Below, in pieces: positions 34,764 through 42,669 of a DNA stretch of 56,825 bases. Position 1 is the stretch's first letter; every line of letters starts with the position of its first letter. The translations under genes were made by a program, and so were the position numbers. The notes under the pieces are model-generated. The model saw only the letters and a list, made by a program, of their open reading frames with translations, had not been told where the DNA came from and did no database searches. Source of the stretch: an uncultured Granulosicoccaceae bacterium (GTDB lineage: Bacteria > Pseudomonadota > Gammaproteobacteria > Granulosicoccales > Granulosicoccaceae); the NCBI GenBank assembly GCA_938003855.1, contig CALKXD010000082.1:1-56825 (forward strand), read 5' to 3'.

Positions 34764-35656
34764 CCACTGCCATTTATGGTGTTGCCATCGACGCTGGCAG
34801 TGGCTTGCAGGCAGCGCTCAAAGAGGCGCGTGGCGAAAGTGCACAAGCCAATGATCTGCTGACATTCAAGCGTTGTGTTATCGAAGAGCTGGGCACTGGT
34901 GCCAGCGATGTATTGATCGATGCGGCGACCGCTGAGCGGCTGGTGACAAGCTACCCGCCACAGTGTCGACGGATGATCGCCTACGAAGCCGACGTCTATC
35001 ATATCGCTGACGATGACCGTATCACCGTGTTTCCCGATAATTTATCGCTGGCAGACTACGCGGCTCTGGGCTCCACTCAGTTAAAGTTTTTTATTTATTA
35101 CGCGCCCGATGACAATGCCGAACTGAATCAGCGTAAGCAGGCACTGGTCGAGCAACTCGGCCACGACTGCAAGCAGCATAATCTCAGGTTTTTAATGGAG
35201 CCGCTGGTGTACCACCCGACTATTGAAGCGGGCGGTGCAGATTATGCCAAACGCAAGCCCGACCTTGTACAGCGTGCCACGTCATTGTTTGCCGAACCTC
35301 GATTCCAGGTTGATGTATTAAAAGTGGAAGTACCGGTCGACTTGAATTTTGTCGATGGTTTTGGTGAGCCACTGATGTCGCGTGCAGACGCGCTACAGGC
35401 GTTCCACCGTGCCGCGCTGCCTGCGGCAGATCTGGATCTGGTCTATCTCAGTGCCGGTGTCAGCTTCGACTGGTTCAAGGCTTCGCTGTCAATGGCCAGA
35501 GAAGCTGGCGTGGCGTATAACGGATTTATGTGTGGCCGCGCATTGTGGTCTGATGCCATTGCTGTATTTGGCAGTGACGGTGAAACAGCCGTCAGGCAGT
35601 GGCTGCGTGAGAACGGCCAGTCCAGACTGGCGCAATTGATTTCGGCTGTGCAGTAA
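34760..35656 (+). CDS. Class I aldolase, LacD/YihT type (ketose-phosphate aldolase)
   Basis: A 298-residue aldolase of the tagatose-1,6-bisphosphate/YihT family, which forms a Schiff base with the substrate and releases DHAP. The catalytic lysine is K188 in FQVDVLKVEVPVDL; other family signs are LKFFIYYAPDD (108-118), LRFLMEPLVYHP and VYLSAGVSFDWFKASLSMAREAG near the phosphate-binding end. The ATG at 34760 overlaps the DhaK-like stop (ATGA); an in-frame ATG upstream (34703) lies inside dhaK. It ends the operon. The family includes enzymes for tagatose-1,6-bisphosphate and for sulfofructose 1-phosphate, so the aldehyde product is not fixed. Confidence 0.85.
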   Translation: MTTAIYGVAIDAGSGLQAALKEARGESAQANDLLTFKRCVIEELGTGASDVLIDAATAERLVTSYPPQCRRMIAYEADVYHIADDDRITVFPDNLSLADYAALGSTQLKFFIYYAPDDNAELNQRKQALVEQLGHDCKQHNLRFLMEPLVYHPTIEAGGADYAKRKPDLVQRATSLFAEPRFQVDVLKVEVPVDLNFVDGFGEPLMSRADALQAFHRAALPAADLDLVYLSAGVSFDWFKASLSMAREAGVAYNGFMCGRALWSDAIAVFGSDGETAVRQWLRENGQSRLAQLISAVQ

Positions 35657-35749
35657 CCTGGCGCCAGTGATCAGATCATAAAACCCTGCCTGGCGAATTA
35701 TTGCAGTGGCATTGTAATTAATATCAATCCATAGAGGAGTAGTCTGCGA

Positions 35750-37183
35750 ATGACCGGCAAGGTAACCATCGGCTTGATCAAAGCGTCACTGCCGAGCTAT
35801 TTCCCTGACAGGCACGGTGTCTGGACGGCTGCCGAGACGGCGCTGTCGTCGTTGTGTGCCTCTGAATCTATAGAGTTGTTTGTTGCCCCGACTATACCAA
35901 TGGATGCGCGTGAAACTACGGCCGCACTGCAGGCTTGCGAATCTGCCGGCGCTGATTTTATTTTGGTGTTGCACGGTGGATTCACGATGGGTGACGTTGC
36001 GCGCACGGTTGCTGCAGCGCCGGTGCGCGCGGGATTCTGGTCGGTGCCGGAGCCGATCCGCACCGGTGATATACAGCTGAACAATTTTGTCTCACTTAAT
36101 ATGTCGATGTCGATAGCGCGACAGGTCCGGGACCTCGCCCGCAATCCGGTGCAGTGGTATCACGGTGCGCCTGACAGCCCGGCGTTAGTTAAGCGCCTGA
36201 CCACAACTTTCAGAGCGCTGAAGGCTGTTCGTGCTCTGGATGGTGCTCGAATCGGCGTGATTGGCGGGTTGGCGATGACCTTCTATAACATGGAAGTCTC
36301 GACCAACGCATTGCGTCAGCGACTGGGTGTTGAAGTCTCGCACCATGATATTCACGAACTGACCAATCGCATGGATGCCATGGATGCGGAGGCAGTCGAA
36401 GCCGAGGTAACTGCAATTAGTGCAGCCGCTGCTGTTGATGGTGTCAGTGAGGCACAGATGTTGTTAACCGCCCGTGCGTCACTGGCGTTACGTGCCATAG
36501 CGCATGAGTGCGGTTACGCGGCACTTGCTGTCAGTGACTGGCCGGCGCTGCAGAATTACCCGGGGATGCATCCGGGGGCCGCTTTTACCTGGCTGGAAGA
36601 AAATGATGGCATACCGGTGGCATCAGAGGGCGATATTCTCGGTGCCGTTACGCAACTGGTGGCCAAATCGGTATATGGGAAAGTAGGCTATTTGCTCGAC
36701 ATGACCGAACCGGATCTCGACGCCGGGCAGTTACTGATGTGGCATGGCGGCGGGGGGCCGCTGTATCTTGCCGACGCCGGTGGTGCGCGCTGGATAAATC
36801 ACCCGATGATCGGACGCGGCACAGAGGCGGGGCCGATCTACGGTGCGATCTCTGACCTGGTGTTCAAAGATGGGCCGGTCAGTGTTTTTCGAGTGGCCAG
36901 AGACGGCACGGCGTTGTTTCAGATGAACAGCGTGGTGAGCGGCCGGGACCCGAGTGGCTTCACCGGGTGTCGCGGGTGGCTTGAGCAGTTCAGTATGGAG
37001 GGTCGAACCCTGTCACTGGAAGATATTGTCTCGACCGTGATGGCACACGGACTGGAACATCATTTCATTCTGGTGCCCGGCGACGTCAGCGCGGTGCTGG
37101 CCGAGTTCGCCGCATGGACCGCGATGCAGACGCTTGAGTGCCGGCCGATGAAAGCGCATCTTGATTGTCGGGACTTTACCTGA
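35750..37183 (+). CDS. L-fucose/L-arabinose isomerase-family protein
   Basis: A 477-residue protein of the fucose/arabinose isomerase fold, which interconverts aldoses and ketoses using Mn or Mg. N-terminal, middle and C-terminal domains are present; IPVASEGDILGAVTQLVA and MWHGGGGPLYLADAGGARW are the metal-site and substrate-site regions expected in this family. It is closer to the short COG2407 group than to E. coli FucI (591 residues). AGGAG lies 11 bases upstream of the ATG. A 93-base gap containing the palindrome CTGGCGCCAG separates it from the aldolase gene, so it may have its own promoter. It would supply the ketose to the epimerase and kinase. Confidence 0.8.
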   Translation: MTGKVTIGLIKASLPSYFPDRHGVWTAAETALSSLCASESIELFVAPTIPMDARETTAALQACESAGADFILVLHGGFTMGDVARTVAAAPVRAGFWSVPEPIRTGDIQLNNFVSLNMSMSIARQVRDLARNPVQWYHGAPDSPALVKRLTTTFRALKAVRALDGARIGVIGGLAMTFYNMEVSTNALRQRLGVEVSHHDIHELTNRMDAMDAEAVEAEVTAISAAAAVDGVSEAQMLLTARASLALRAIAHECGYAALAVSDWPALQNYPGMHPGAAFTWLEENDGIPVASEGDILGAVTQLVAKSVYGKVGYLLDMTEPDLDAGQLLMWHGGGGPLYLADAGGARWINHPMIGRGTEAGPIYGAISDLVFKDGPVSVFRVARDGTALFQMNSVVSGRDPSGFTGCRGWLEQFSMEGRTLSLEDIVSTVMAHGLEHHFILVPGDVSAVLAEFAAWTAMQTLECRPMKAHLDCRDFT

Positions 37184-37237
37184 GGCGGGCAGTACCCACG
37201 CTCAGGCGTTATAGAAAGCGTTGCGGGTTGAATCTGC

Positions 37238-38323
37238 TCAGCTGGCAGCGGTTTTGAGCTTATTGTAGAAATCGATAAATATTTCATCGCGCTGTACGTC
37301 GTGCGCCTCACGCATCTGGTGGCGTGATTGATCTTTTTTCCAATACAGGTTTTCATCCAGTATTGGTGACGTTGTCAGCCTGGTGGGAACCCAGTCGGGA
37401 TTGATCAGCCAGGCGATGTTGATGATATCCCAGATCACCCAGGTGCGACGGCCGGTGTCCTCGATAGCAAACATTTTGTGCAGTGGATTATTGGTGTACA
37501 AGTGGTGCAGGTACTCGCCAATGGCACCACAGCCTGAGACGAATTCGGTCATCTCGGGCAGGGATATCTTAAGCTGGGCACCAACATGGTAACCGGGCAG
37601 ATAAATATGCGGCACACCGCAGTCGAAGATCAGCCGCGAGGCGTGGACATCCTGTACCAGGTTCAGTGACGGCCGGTTGCAGTGCGGTGCGCTGGACGGA
37701 TAGGCAGAGGTCCAGATAACCACAATATTCTCACGAATCTCCGGCGCTTTTAGAATCGCTGCGGCGATGTTTGTCACGCAACCCATCGCCGCGATATACA
37801 GCGGCGACGAACCGCTTTTTGCCAGATCGATTATCGTGTCGACCGATTCACTCTCAACGATATCGTCGGCGGCGGTCATGTAGCGGGTGGCGCCCCGAAA
37901 CACTTTTCCGGCTGACGACATGCCCAGTTTCCGGTAGATGGTTTCTATTTCCGTGTAGCTGAGTTCCATGCCTTGCTCTGGCAGTACAAATTGCAGATCG
38001 GCGGCGCGTCTGCCTTGCGCATGCAGTCGGTCGATCCAGCCCTGAAAACCACCGACTAGATGTTCCTGGTGGGTGTCTCCGCGCTCGATAGCCTGCTCGG
38101 CGGCGAGTAACTGCGGCTGGTGGTGAGCAAACGAGAAGGGCTCGGCGGTAACCGCTTCGACGGTCATGTGTTGTGGGGATAGCAATGCCCAGGCAAGGGC
38201 GTATTGATCATCGATCTCGTTGGCGGTATCGGTATCAATCAGCAGGCGTACCGTCGACGACGGGGGGGTTAATCGTTCCTGCATGAGTTCTTTAGACAAG
38301 GGTTTGAAGGCTGGATAGGTCAT
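37238..38323 (-). CDS. Nucleoside hydrolase-like protein
   Basis: A 361-residue protein of the inosine-uridine nucleoside hydrolase family. The calcium-binding signature is LLIDTDTANEIDDQYALAWALLS (about 27-49), an extended form of the usual DTDPGIDDA. The middle IAAMGCVTNIAAAILKAPEIRENIVVIWTSAY and the C-terminal half fit the same fold. Enzymes of this family split nucleosides into base and ribose, but the NEID insertion marks a distinct group of unknown substrate. It is the last gene of a minus-strand unit behind the GntR regulator (46-base gap) and converges on the fucose-isomerase-like gene. Confidence 0.78.
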   Translation of the reverse strand: MTYPAFKPLSKELMQERLTPPSSTVRLLIDTDTANEIDDQYALAWALLSPQHMTVEAVTAEPFSFAHHQPQLLAAEQAIERGDTHQEHLVGGFQGWIDRLHAQGRRAADLQFVLPEQGMELSYTEIETIYRKLGMSSAGKVFRGATRYMTAADDIVESESVDTIIDLAKSGSSPLYIAAMGCVTNIAAAILKAPEIRENIVVIWTSAYPSSAPHCNRPSLNLVQDVHASRLIFDCGVPHIYLPGYHVGAQLKISLPEMTEFVSGCGAIGEYLHHLYTNNPLHKMFAIEDTGRRTWVIWDIINIAWLINPDWVPTRLTTSPILDENLYWKKDQSRHQMREAHDVQRDEIFIDFYNKLKTAAS

Positions 38324-38369
38324 AACGATTGTCCGTTGTAACAGTAGAGAGAATAGCGGGTTAAACCAG

Positions 38370-39110
38370 TCACAGGTGCCTGGGGGTACGCGATTGTTGC
38401 GATAAGTTAAAGCTCAATGGGCCGCGGCGAAAGACATCTTCGTGAAAAACCACTCCGCCGTTATCATCAAATGCCGAGCAGGACTGCTTCAGCAGTAGCT
38501 CACCACTTTTTATCTTTAGTATTCTGGCCAGTTTAGAGTCTGCGGCGATCGGGCTGATATCTTCGCATGCGGCTGACCAGTCGAGGTTAAATCGGGCGCT
38601 GAGAATTCGCAGGATCGACTGACCGGGACCGACTTCCGGAAAATCAGCGGCAGTGGCATCGCGGAGCAGATCAGTGGGCACGTAGGTCATGACCAGCATC
38701 TGAGGCTCGTTGTCGACTTCTCTCAGTCGGGTGATGCGGGTGACGGCACATTGTTGCAAGCCGCTTGGTAGTGCGCGGGTGGCTTTGGCGGACGGTTTAT
38801 AGAGGTCCAGCGCAAGAAAGCGTGAAGCGGGTTCGTGGCCGGCGCGTAGCATCGCGTCGGTGAAGGAGGTCAGACAGGTGTCCGAAGCGGGTGACAGGGT
38901 CAGGATTTTATAGCCACTGCCTTGCTTTCTTTCTACGTAGCCGTCCTGCACCAGCATGTCGAGCGCGCGGCGGATTGTCACCCGGGATACGTTAAATTGT
39001 AGTGCGAAGTCGCTTTCGGTTGGTAGCCGCGATCCTATAGAATAGCGACCGGCTTTCAAGCGCTCGACAATCACGCGGTAGGCGTGAATATATTTTGGCG
39101 TATCGGTCAT
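38370..39110 (-). CDS. GntR-family regulator, HutC subfamily
   Basis: A 246-residue regulator with an N-terminal winged helix (residues 1-70; RLPTESDFALQFNVSRVTIRRALDMLVQDGYVERKQGSGYKI) and a C-terminal UTRA ligand-binding domain (about 80-235). HutC-type proteins bind short palindromes with a GTMTAKAC core and are released by small ligands. Two TTGTAAAKACAA palindromes lie in the two divergent promoter regions flanking this gene block. It sits 17 bases after the acyl-CoA synthetase and 46 before the nucleoside hydrolase, so it is part of the operon it probably controls. Confidence 0.88.
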   Translation of the reverse strand: MTDTPKYIHAYRVIVERLKAGRYSIGSRLPTESDFALQFNVSRVTIRRALDMLVQDGYVERKQGSGYKILTLSPASDTCLTSFTDAMLRAGHEPASRFLALDLYKPSAKATRALPSGLQQCAVTRITRLREVDNEPQMLVMTYVPTDLLRDATAADFPEVGPGQSILRILSARFNLDWSAACEDISPIAADSKLARILKIKSGELLLKQSCSAFDDNGGVVFHEDVFRRGPLSFNLSQQSRTPRHL

Positions 39111-39127
39111 GGTATTCCAGTGTGCTT

Positions 39128-40801
39128 TCAGCCGCCGCTGCGGGCTTTGCTTTGCTCGGCCTCACGCAGTACGCGACGGTTGATCTTGCCGGATGATGTC
39201 ATCTCGAAACCGCTGACAAACTCAATTTCACGCGGGGCTTTGTAGCCCGCTAACTGCTCCCGCACATGGTTTTTTAACAGCGTGGCTAAGTCTTCGTTGC
39301 CGCTAAAGTTTGTGCTGCATTTAATAAACGCTTTTACGATAGAGCCGCGGTCTGCATCGGGCTTGCCAACGACTGCCACTTCGGCGACGGCAGCGTGTGC
39401 CAGCAGGCTTTCTTCTATCTCTGCAGGTCCGATGCGAAAGCCTGATGATTTGATCAGGTCGTCAGAGCGCCCTTTGTACCAGTAGTAGCCATCTTCATCG
39501 CGAACGGCCAGGTCGTGCGTTCGCAAATACCGGCCAAGCTGCATTTCCTGTTCTTTTTCAGTGTTGTTGAGGTAGCCCATGAATCGGGTCGGTGAGCTAG
39601 CAAGGGTGACTATCTCTCCGGGTTCACCGTCAGCGACGTCTTTTCCGTCGGCGTCGACCAGATGGACTTCGTGGCCGGGGTAGGCGCATCCCATGGAGCC
39701 GGCCTTACGCGGGAACAGAGCGCTGCAGTTGCCGATCAGATGATTGACTTCGGTCATGCCGTAGAATTCGTTGCAGACCACGCCGAGTGAGTTTTCTGCC
39801 CAGTTCAGTGTTTCTGATGCCAGCGCTTCGCCGCCGGTGCAGATCACTCTCAGTGACAGGTCATAGTCTTCACGGGGTTTTGCTGTTTGTGCCAGGCGCT
39901 TAATGGCTGTTGGCGCTAAAAAGGTGTGAGTCACCGCATGGCGCGCCATAAACTCATAGGCATAAGCGGCGCTGAAGCGTCGCAGGGATGTGGCGATCGG
40001 GCGTCCGGCCATCCATGCGGGAAACAGCATGTCGAGCAGGCCACCCACCCATGCCCAGTCGGAGGGTGACCAGTAAACGGCATCACTGTCTTCCATCGAT
40101 AGATTGAAAAACAGATTGATTGACGGTGTGTAGGCCGCCAGCACGCGGTGGCCGTGCAGAATTCCTTTGGGCTTGCCGGTAGACCCGGAGGTGTACATCA
40201 GCAGCGCCGGGTCATCAGCGCCGGTGTAGTCGGGGGTGAAGTCCGGCGCGGCTGTCGTCAGTGCAGTGGCCAGGCAGTGTTCGGAATTTTTCGGATCTCT
40301 GAGTAGCACATCCTGCAGGTCGGGAAACCGGCTCGAGGCCTCATCGCGCAGAACGGACCAGGCGTCATCAGAGGTAATCAGGACTTTTAATTTGCAGTCG
40401 TTCAGAGCGTGCTGCAGGGTTTGTGGTCCGTACAATTGCGACAATGTTACGGCGACACCTCCCAGCTTGCATACGGCCATGTGAGCGACCGCTGTGTCGG
40501 GGTGCTGGCCGGTATGCAAGCCGATCAGATCACCGCGACCGTAGCCCAGTTGCCGTAAGCGACCGGCCAGATTGCTGGCGGCGGTGTCGACCTCGGCAAA
40601 CGATTGCTGGTGGATATTGCCGTCGGCATCTTCATAGATCAGAGCTGGTTTATCTCTGTCTGCCGTCGACAGGTGCCTGCCGAGTGTCATGTGAAAGATA
40701 TTGCTGTCGTCCGGCCATTGTATAGACAGGGTATCGTTGTCGAGTGACAGATTTAGTTTGCTGAGTGTTTGCGCAGGTAGCGCACGTAGTTTATTGATCA
40801 T
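39128..40801 (-). CDS. AMP-forming acyl-CoA synthetase
   Basis: A 557-residue acyl-adenylate enzyme, joining an acid to CoA with ATP. The ATP motif is LMYTSGSTGKPKGILHGHRV, then the adenylation motif EFYGMTEVNHLIGN, the hinge YKGRSDDLIKSSGFRIGPAEIEE and the catalytic lysine in SGKINRRVLREAE. It resembles the acetyl/medium-chain group (ACSM-like); LANSLWNW-type fatty-acid markers are absent. The acid it activates is unknown. It overlaps the zinc-ribbon gene by four bases, and the thiolase-like gene lies upstream of both, so it probably makes the CoA ester on which they act. A GTATAGAC element lies inside its first codons (40718-40729). Confidence 0.88.
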   Translation of the reverse strand: MINKLRALPAQTLSKLNLSLDNDTLSIQWPDDSNIFHMTLGRHLSTADRDKPALIYEDADGNIHQQSFAEVDTAASNLAGRLRQLGYGRGDLIGLHTGQHPDTAVAHMAVCKLGGVAVTLSQLYGPQTLQHALNDCKLKVLITSDDAWSVLRDEASSRFPDLQDVLLRDPKNSEHCLATALTTAAPDFTPDYTGADDPALLMYTSGSTGKPKGILHGHRVLAAYTPSINLFFNLSMEDSDAVYWSPSDWAWVGGLLDMLFPAWMAGRPIATSLRRFSAAYAYEFMARHAVTHTFLAPTAIKRLAQTAKPREDYDLSLRVICTGGEALASETLNWAENSLGVVCNEFYGMTEVNHLIGNCSALFPRKAGSMGCAYPGHEVHLVDADGKDVADGEPGEIVTLASSPTRFMGYLNNTEKEQEMQLGRYLRTHDLAVRDEDGYYWYKGRSDDLIKSSGFRIGPAEIEESLLAHAAVAEVAVVGKPDADRGSIVKAFIKCSTNFSGNEDLATLLKNHVREQLAGYKAPREIEFVSGFEMTSSGKINRRVLREAEQSKARSGG

Positions 40802-41178
40802 GTGTGTTCCTGCACGGGGTACAAATGGAGTGCGGGTAGTGACTGGCCTGTCGTCGCGGCACGCAGCTGACCGACCCGCTGATCTGCAGCGAAGTTGCAG
40901 AGTTTGACCGTACAGAGGGTGTCTGCACCGCGGAATTTAACCAGCGCAAAGTCACCGTCGGCCCCCATTGTTCGGTAGTGAATATCGGCTCGACCGTCGA
41001 GGGTAATCCACGAGCCCCGGGTATCGCCACAGCGGCAGGTTCTGTGCGGTGGAAAGCTGACTTCTGTGCAACTGCTGCATTGTCTGGCAACCGCACCACC
41101 TGACAGTATGCCGCTGCTGAACGGTTGCAACCATCCTTCGGCCAGAGTGTACTCCAGTGGCAGGTTGTGTTTGATCAT
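40798..41178 (-). CDS. Zn-ribbon/OB-fold protein (DUF35), partner of the thiolase-like protein
   Basis: A 126-residue protein with a rubredoxin-like zinc ribbon formed by C34, C37, C48 and C50 (QCSSC then TCRCG), followed by an OB-fold. Such proteins form tight complexes with thiolase-superfamily enzymes: BbsA with BbsB in anaerobic toluene degradation, the DUF35 domain of ChsH2 with the steroid aldolase Ltp2, and archaeal thiolase/HMG-CoA synthase channels. It overlaps the thiolase-like gene and the acyl-CoA synthetase gene by four bases each (ATGA), so the three proteins should be made together and probably act as one complex. Confidence 0.85.
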   Translation of the reverse strand: MIKHNLPLEYTLAEGWLQPFSSGILSGGAVARQCSSCTEVSFPPHRTCRCGDTRGSWITLDGRADIHYRTMGADGDFALVKFRGADTLCTVKLCNFAADQRVGQLRAATTGQSLPALHLYPVQEHT

Positions 41179-42353
41179 GCGCGTGCTCCGGCCAGTAAAG
41201 TGACTGCAGCGGTGGTGCAGATTCCGCCGTGGGTGTCGGCCAGTGCAATGCGCGGTAATGCTGACGGTTGTAGCGGTGGGTGATAGCGGCCTTCCAGCAA
41301 CAACGCGCAGTTGGCGGTTTGAGCCACCCCCGTGGCACCGACGGGTGCGCCCTGACCCATAAGACCACCGGAGATATTTACCGGCATGGTGCCAGTCGGG
41401 GCGAACGCGCCGTCAAGCAGGTCGGTAGCTATATTGTCGCTTAAGCCAAGTGCATCGATGGCCTGCAACTGGGCACCGGCATAGGCGTCATAGAGTTCGG
41501 CCGTGTCGATATCTGCAATGCGGATATCCGCTTCTTTCAAGGCCCGTTGCATTGCCCGTGTCTTTGCGGCAAATGAGCCGATGTTTTCGCGTGCTCCCAG
41601 ATGAGCGGTGTCGGAAGCGGCGCCAATCCCGATAATGCTTGGCGCGGCCCTGCGAGCGCCAGGGGTTAAACGGCTGCCCGATAATATAATCGCTGCCGCA
41701 CCGTCACTGAGTGGTGAGCAATGCAGGCGCCTATAGGGCGAAGCGATCAGCGGGGACTGATTAATCTCATCCAGGGTGTGCGTGCGGCCAAGATGTGCGC
41801 CGGGGTTGTGCGTGGCATTGCGGCGGTTTTGCCGGGTGACTTCGGCGAGTTCTGATATACCCAGCCCGCTGTGCTGCATAAAGGCCTGAAACGACAGTGC
41901 ATAGAGTGCGGTTGACGTGATGCCACTCATGCCGTCAGTCCATGCATCAAATGAATAACTGTATAGGGATTTGACGGTGGCCGGGTCAAGTTGTGACGCT
42001 GAGGGGTCGACCCCGATAACGGCCACATGGTCTATGTGGCCGGACTGAATCGCGCGTACCGCTGCGTGCACTGCGAGTTGTCCGGAAGCCCCGCCACCTT
42101 CGACGCGAGAGCACGCAGCACCGGTCAGGCCAAGGTCTGAGGCGAGCACCGACGCTGGATTCAATTGCAAGGTGAAAAAATCACTCTCTGAGGCAACCAC
42201 CAGTGCGTCGATATCGCGACGTTCAAGGCCGGACATACGCAACGCTTGCTCAAAGGCACTGGCCGACCAGTCCCGGAATGACGAGTTATCACGTCGACGG
42301 TTGAATTCAGTGACGGCGGCACCGGTGACGGTGACTCCGGATGGCGATCTCAT
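41175..42353 (-). CDS. Thiolase-fold protein lacking thiolase catalytic Cys and His
   Basis: A 392-residue protein of the SCP2/acetyl-CoA acetyltransferase branch of the thiolase superfamily. In place of the nucleophile motif (VE-x-A-C-A-S-G) it has VEGGGASG (84-91), with Gly88 at the Cys position. In place of GHP-x-GATG it has GAPVGATG, with Ala336 at the His position. The CGG-type C-terminal segment reads HGGICTTAAV. It is therefore unlikely to be a thiolase. By analogy with Ltp2-DUF35 retro-aldolases, a C-C lyase acting on an acyl-CoA is possible. It is first in the minus-strand operon, 49 bases downstream of a candidate GntR operator. Confidence 0.8.
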   Translation of the reverse strand: MRSPSGVTVTGAAVTEFNRRRDNSSFRDWSASAFEQALRMSGLERRDIDALVVASESDFFTLQLNPASVLASDLGLTGAACSRVEGGGASGQLAVHAAVRAIQSGHIDHVAVIGVDPSASQLDPATVKSLYSYSFDAWTDGMSGITSTALYALSFQAFMQHSGLGISELAEVTRQNRRNATHNPGAHLGRTHTLDEINQSPLIASPYRRLHCSPLSDGAAAIILSGSRLTPGARRAAPSIIGIGAASDTAHLGARENIGSFAAKTRAMQRALKEADIRIADIDTAELYDAYAGAQLQAIDALGLSDNIATDLLDGAFAPTGTMPVNISGGLMGQGAPVGATGVAQTANCALLLEGRYHPPLQPSALPRIALADTHGGICTTAAVTLLAGARA

Positions 42354-42669
42354 TGCGGATCTGACTCGGTAGCGTTGACGAGGTATGTTGAATTAACCAA
42401 TTTGTAAAGACAAGTCCTTTTGAAGTAATCCGGTCAGTGATCAGCCGGCGGTCAGGATGTGGCTGCGGTTATTGCTGCCGGTTGCGTAAAACCGATGATG
42501 CGAGTGGCCTCGATAGCTGTTTGTGCCGCTCTGCCTGACGGGTTAAAAAGTGCTTGCAAGTTGATTGGCGACAGGCGATAACAGATGTCGGGGAAAGTTG
42601 GCCGGGCGTACTGCAACGGGGCGTTTCGGCCAGATATTAACGACAGCATAATGTCTAAACGGAGTGAAC
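42354..42669. promoter_or_regulatory. Divergent promoter region, thiolase-like and polyamine operons
   Basis: 316 non-coding bases between the thiolase-like gene (minus) and the polyamine binding-protein gene (plus). It carries the operator candidate at 42402-42413 near the minus-strand start. GGAG at 42661-42664 is the ribosome site for the plus-strand gene. Nothing else is recognisable. Confidence 0.45.
42402..42413. promoter_or_regulatory. Candidate operator of the HutC-type GntR regulator (site 2)
   Basis: TTGTAAAGACAA, arms TTGT and ACAA, core matching seven of eight positions of GT-M-T-A-K-AC. It differs by one base from site 1 (27817). It lies 49 bases before the ATG of the thiolase-like gene, a location suited to repression, and 257 bases before the polyamine binding-protein gene. 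The regulator is encoded in the downstream operon. Confidence 0.5.

Noticed and set aside
28231-37183. Sulfoquinovose (sulfo-EMP) pathway, because the aldolase resembles YihT
   Set aside because: No sulfoquinovosidase, no sulfolactaldehyde reductase or dehydrogenase and no sulfonate exporter is present. The TauE-like gene at 23587 is too far away to count as evidence.
41175-42353. Ordinary acetyl-CoA acetyltransferase
   Set aside because: The nucleophilic Cys and the catalytic His of thiolases are replaced by Gly88 and Ala336.
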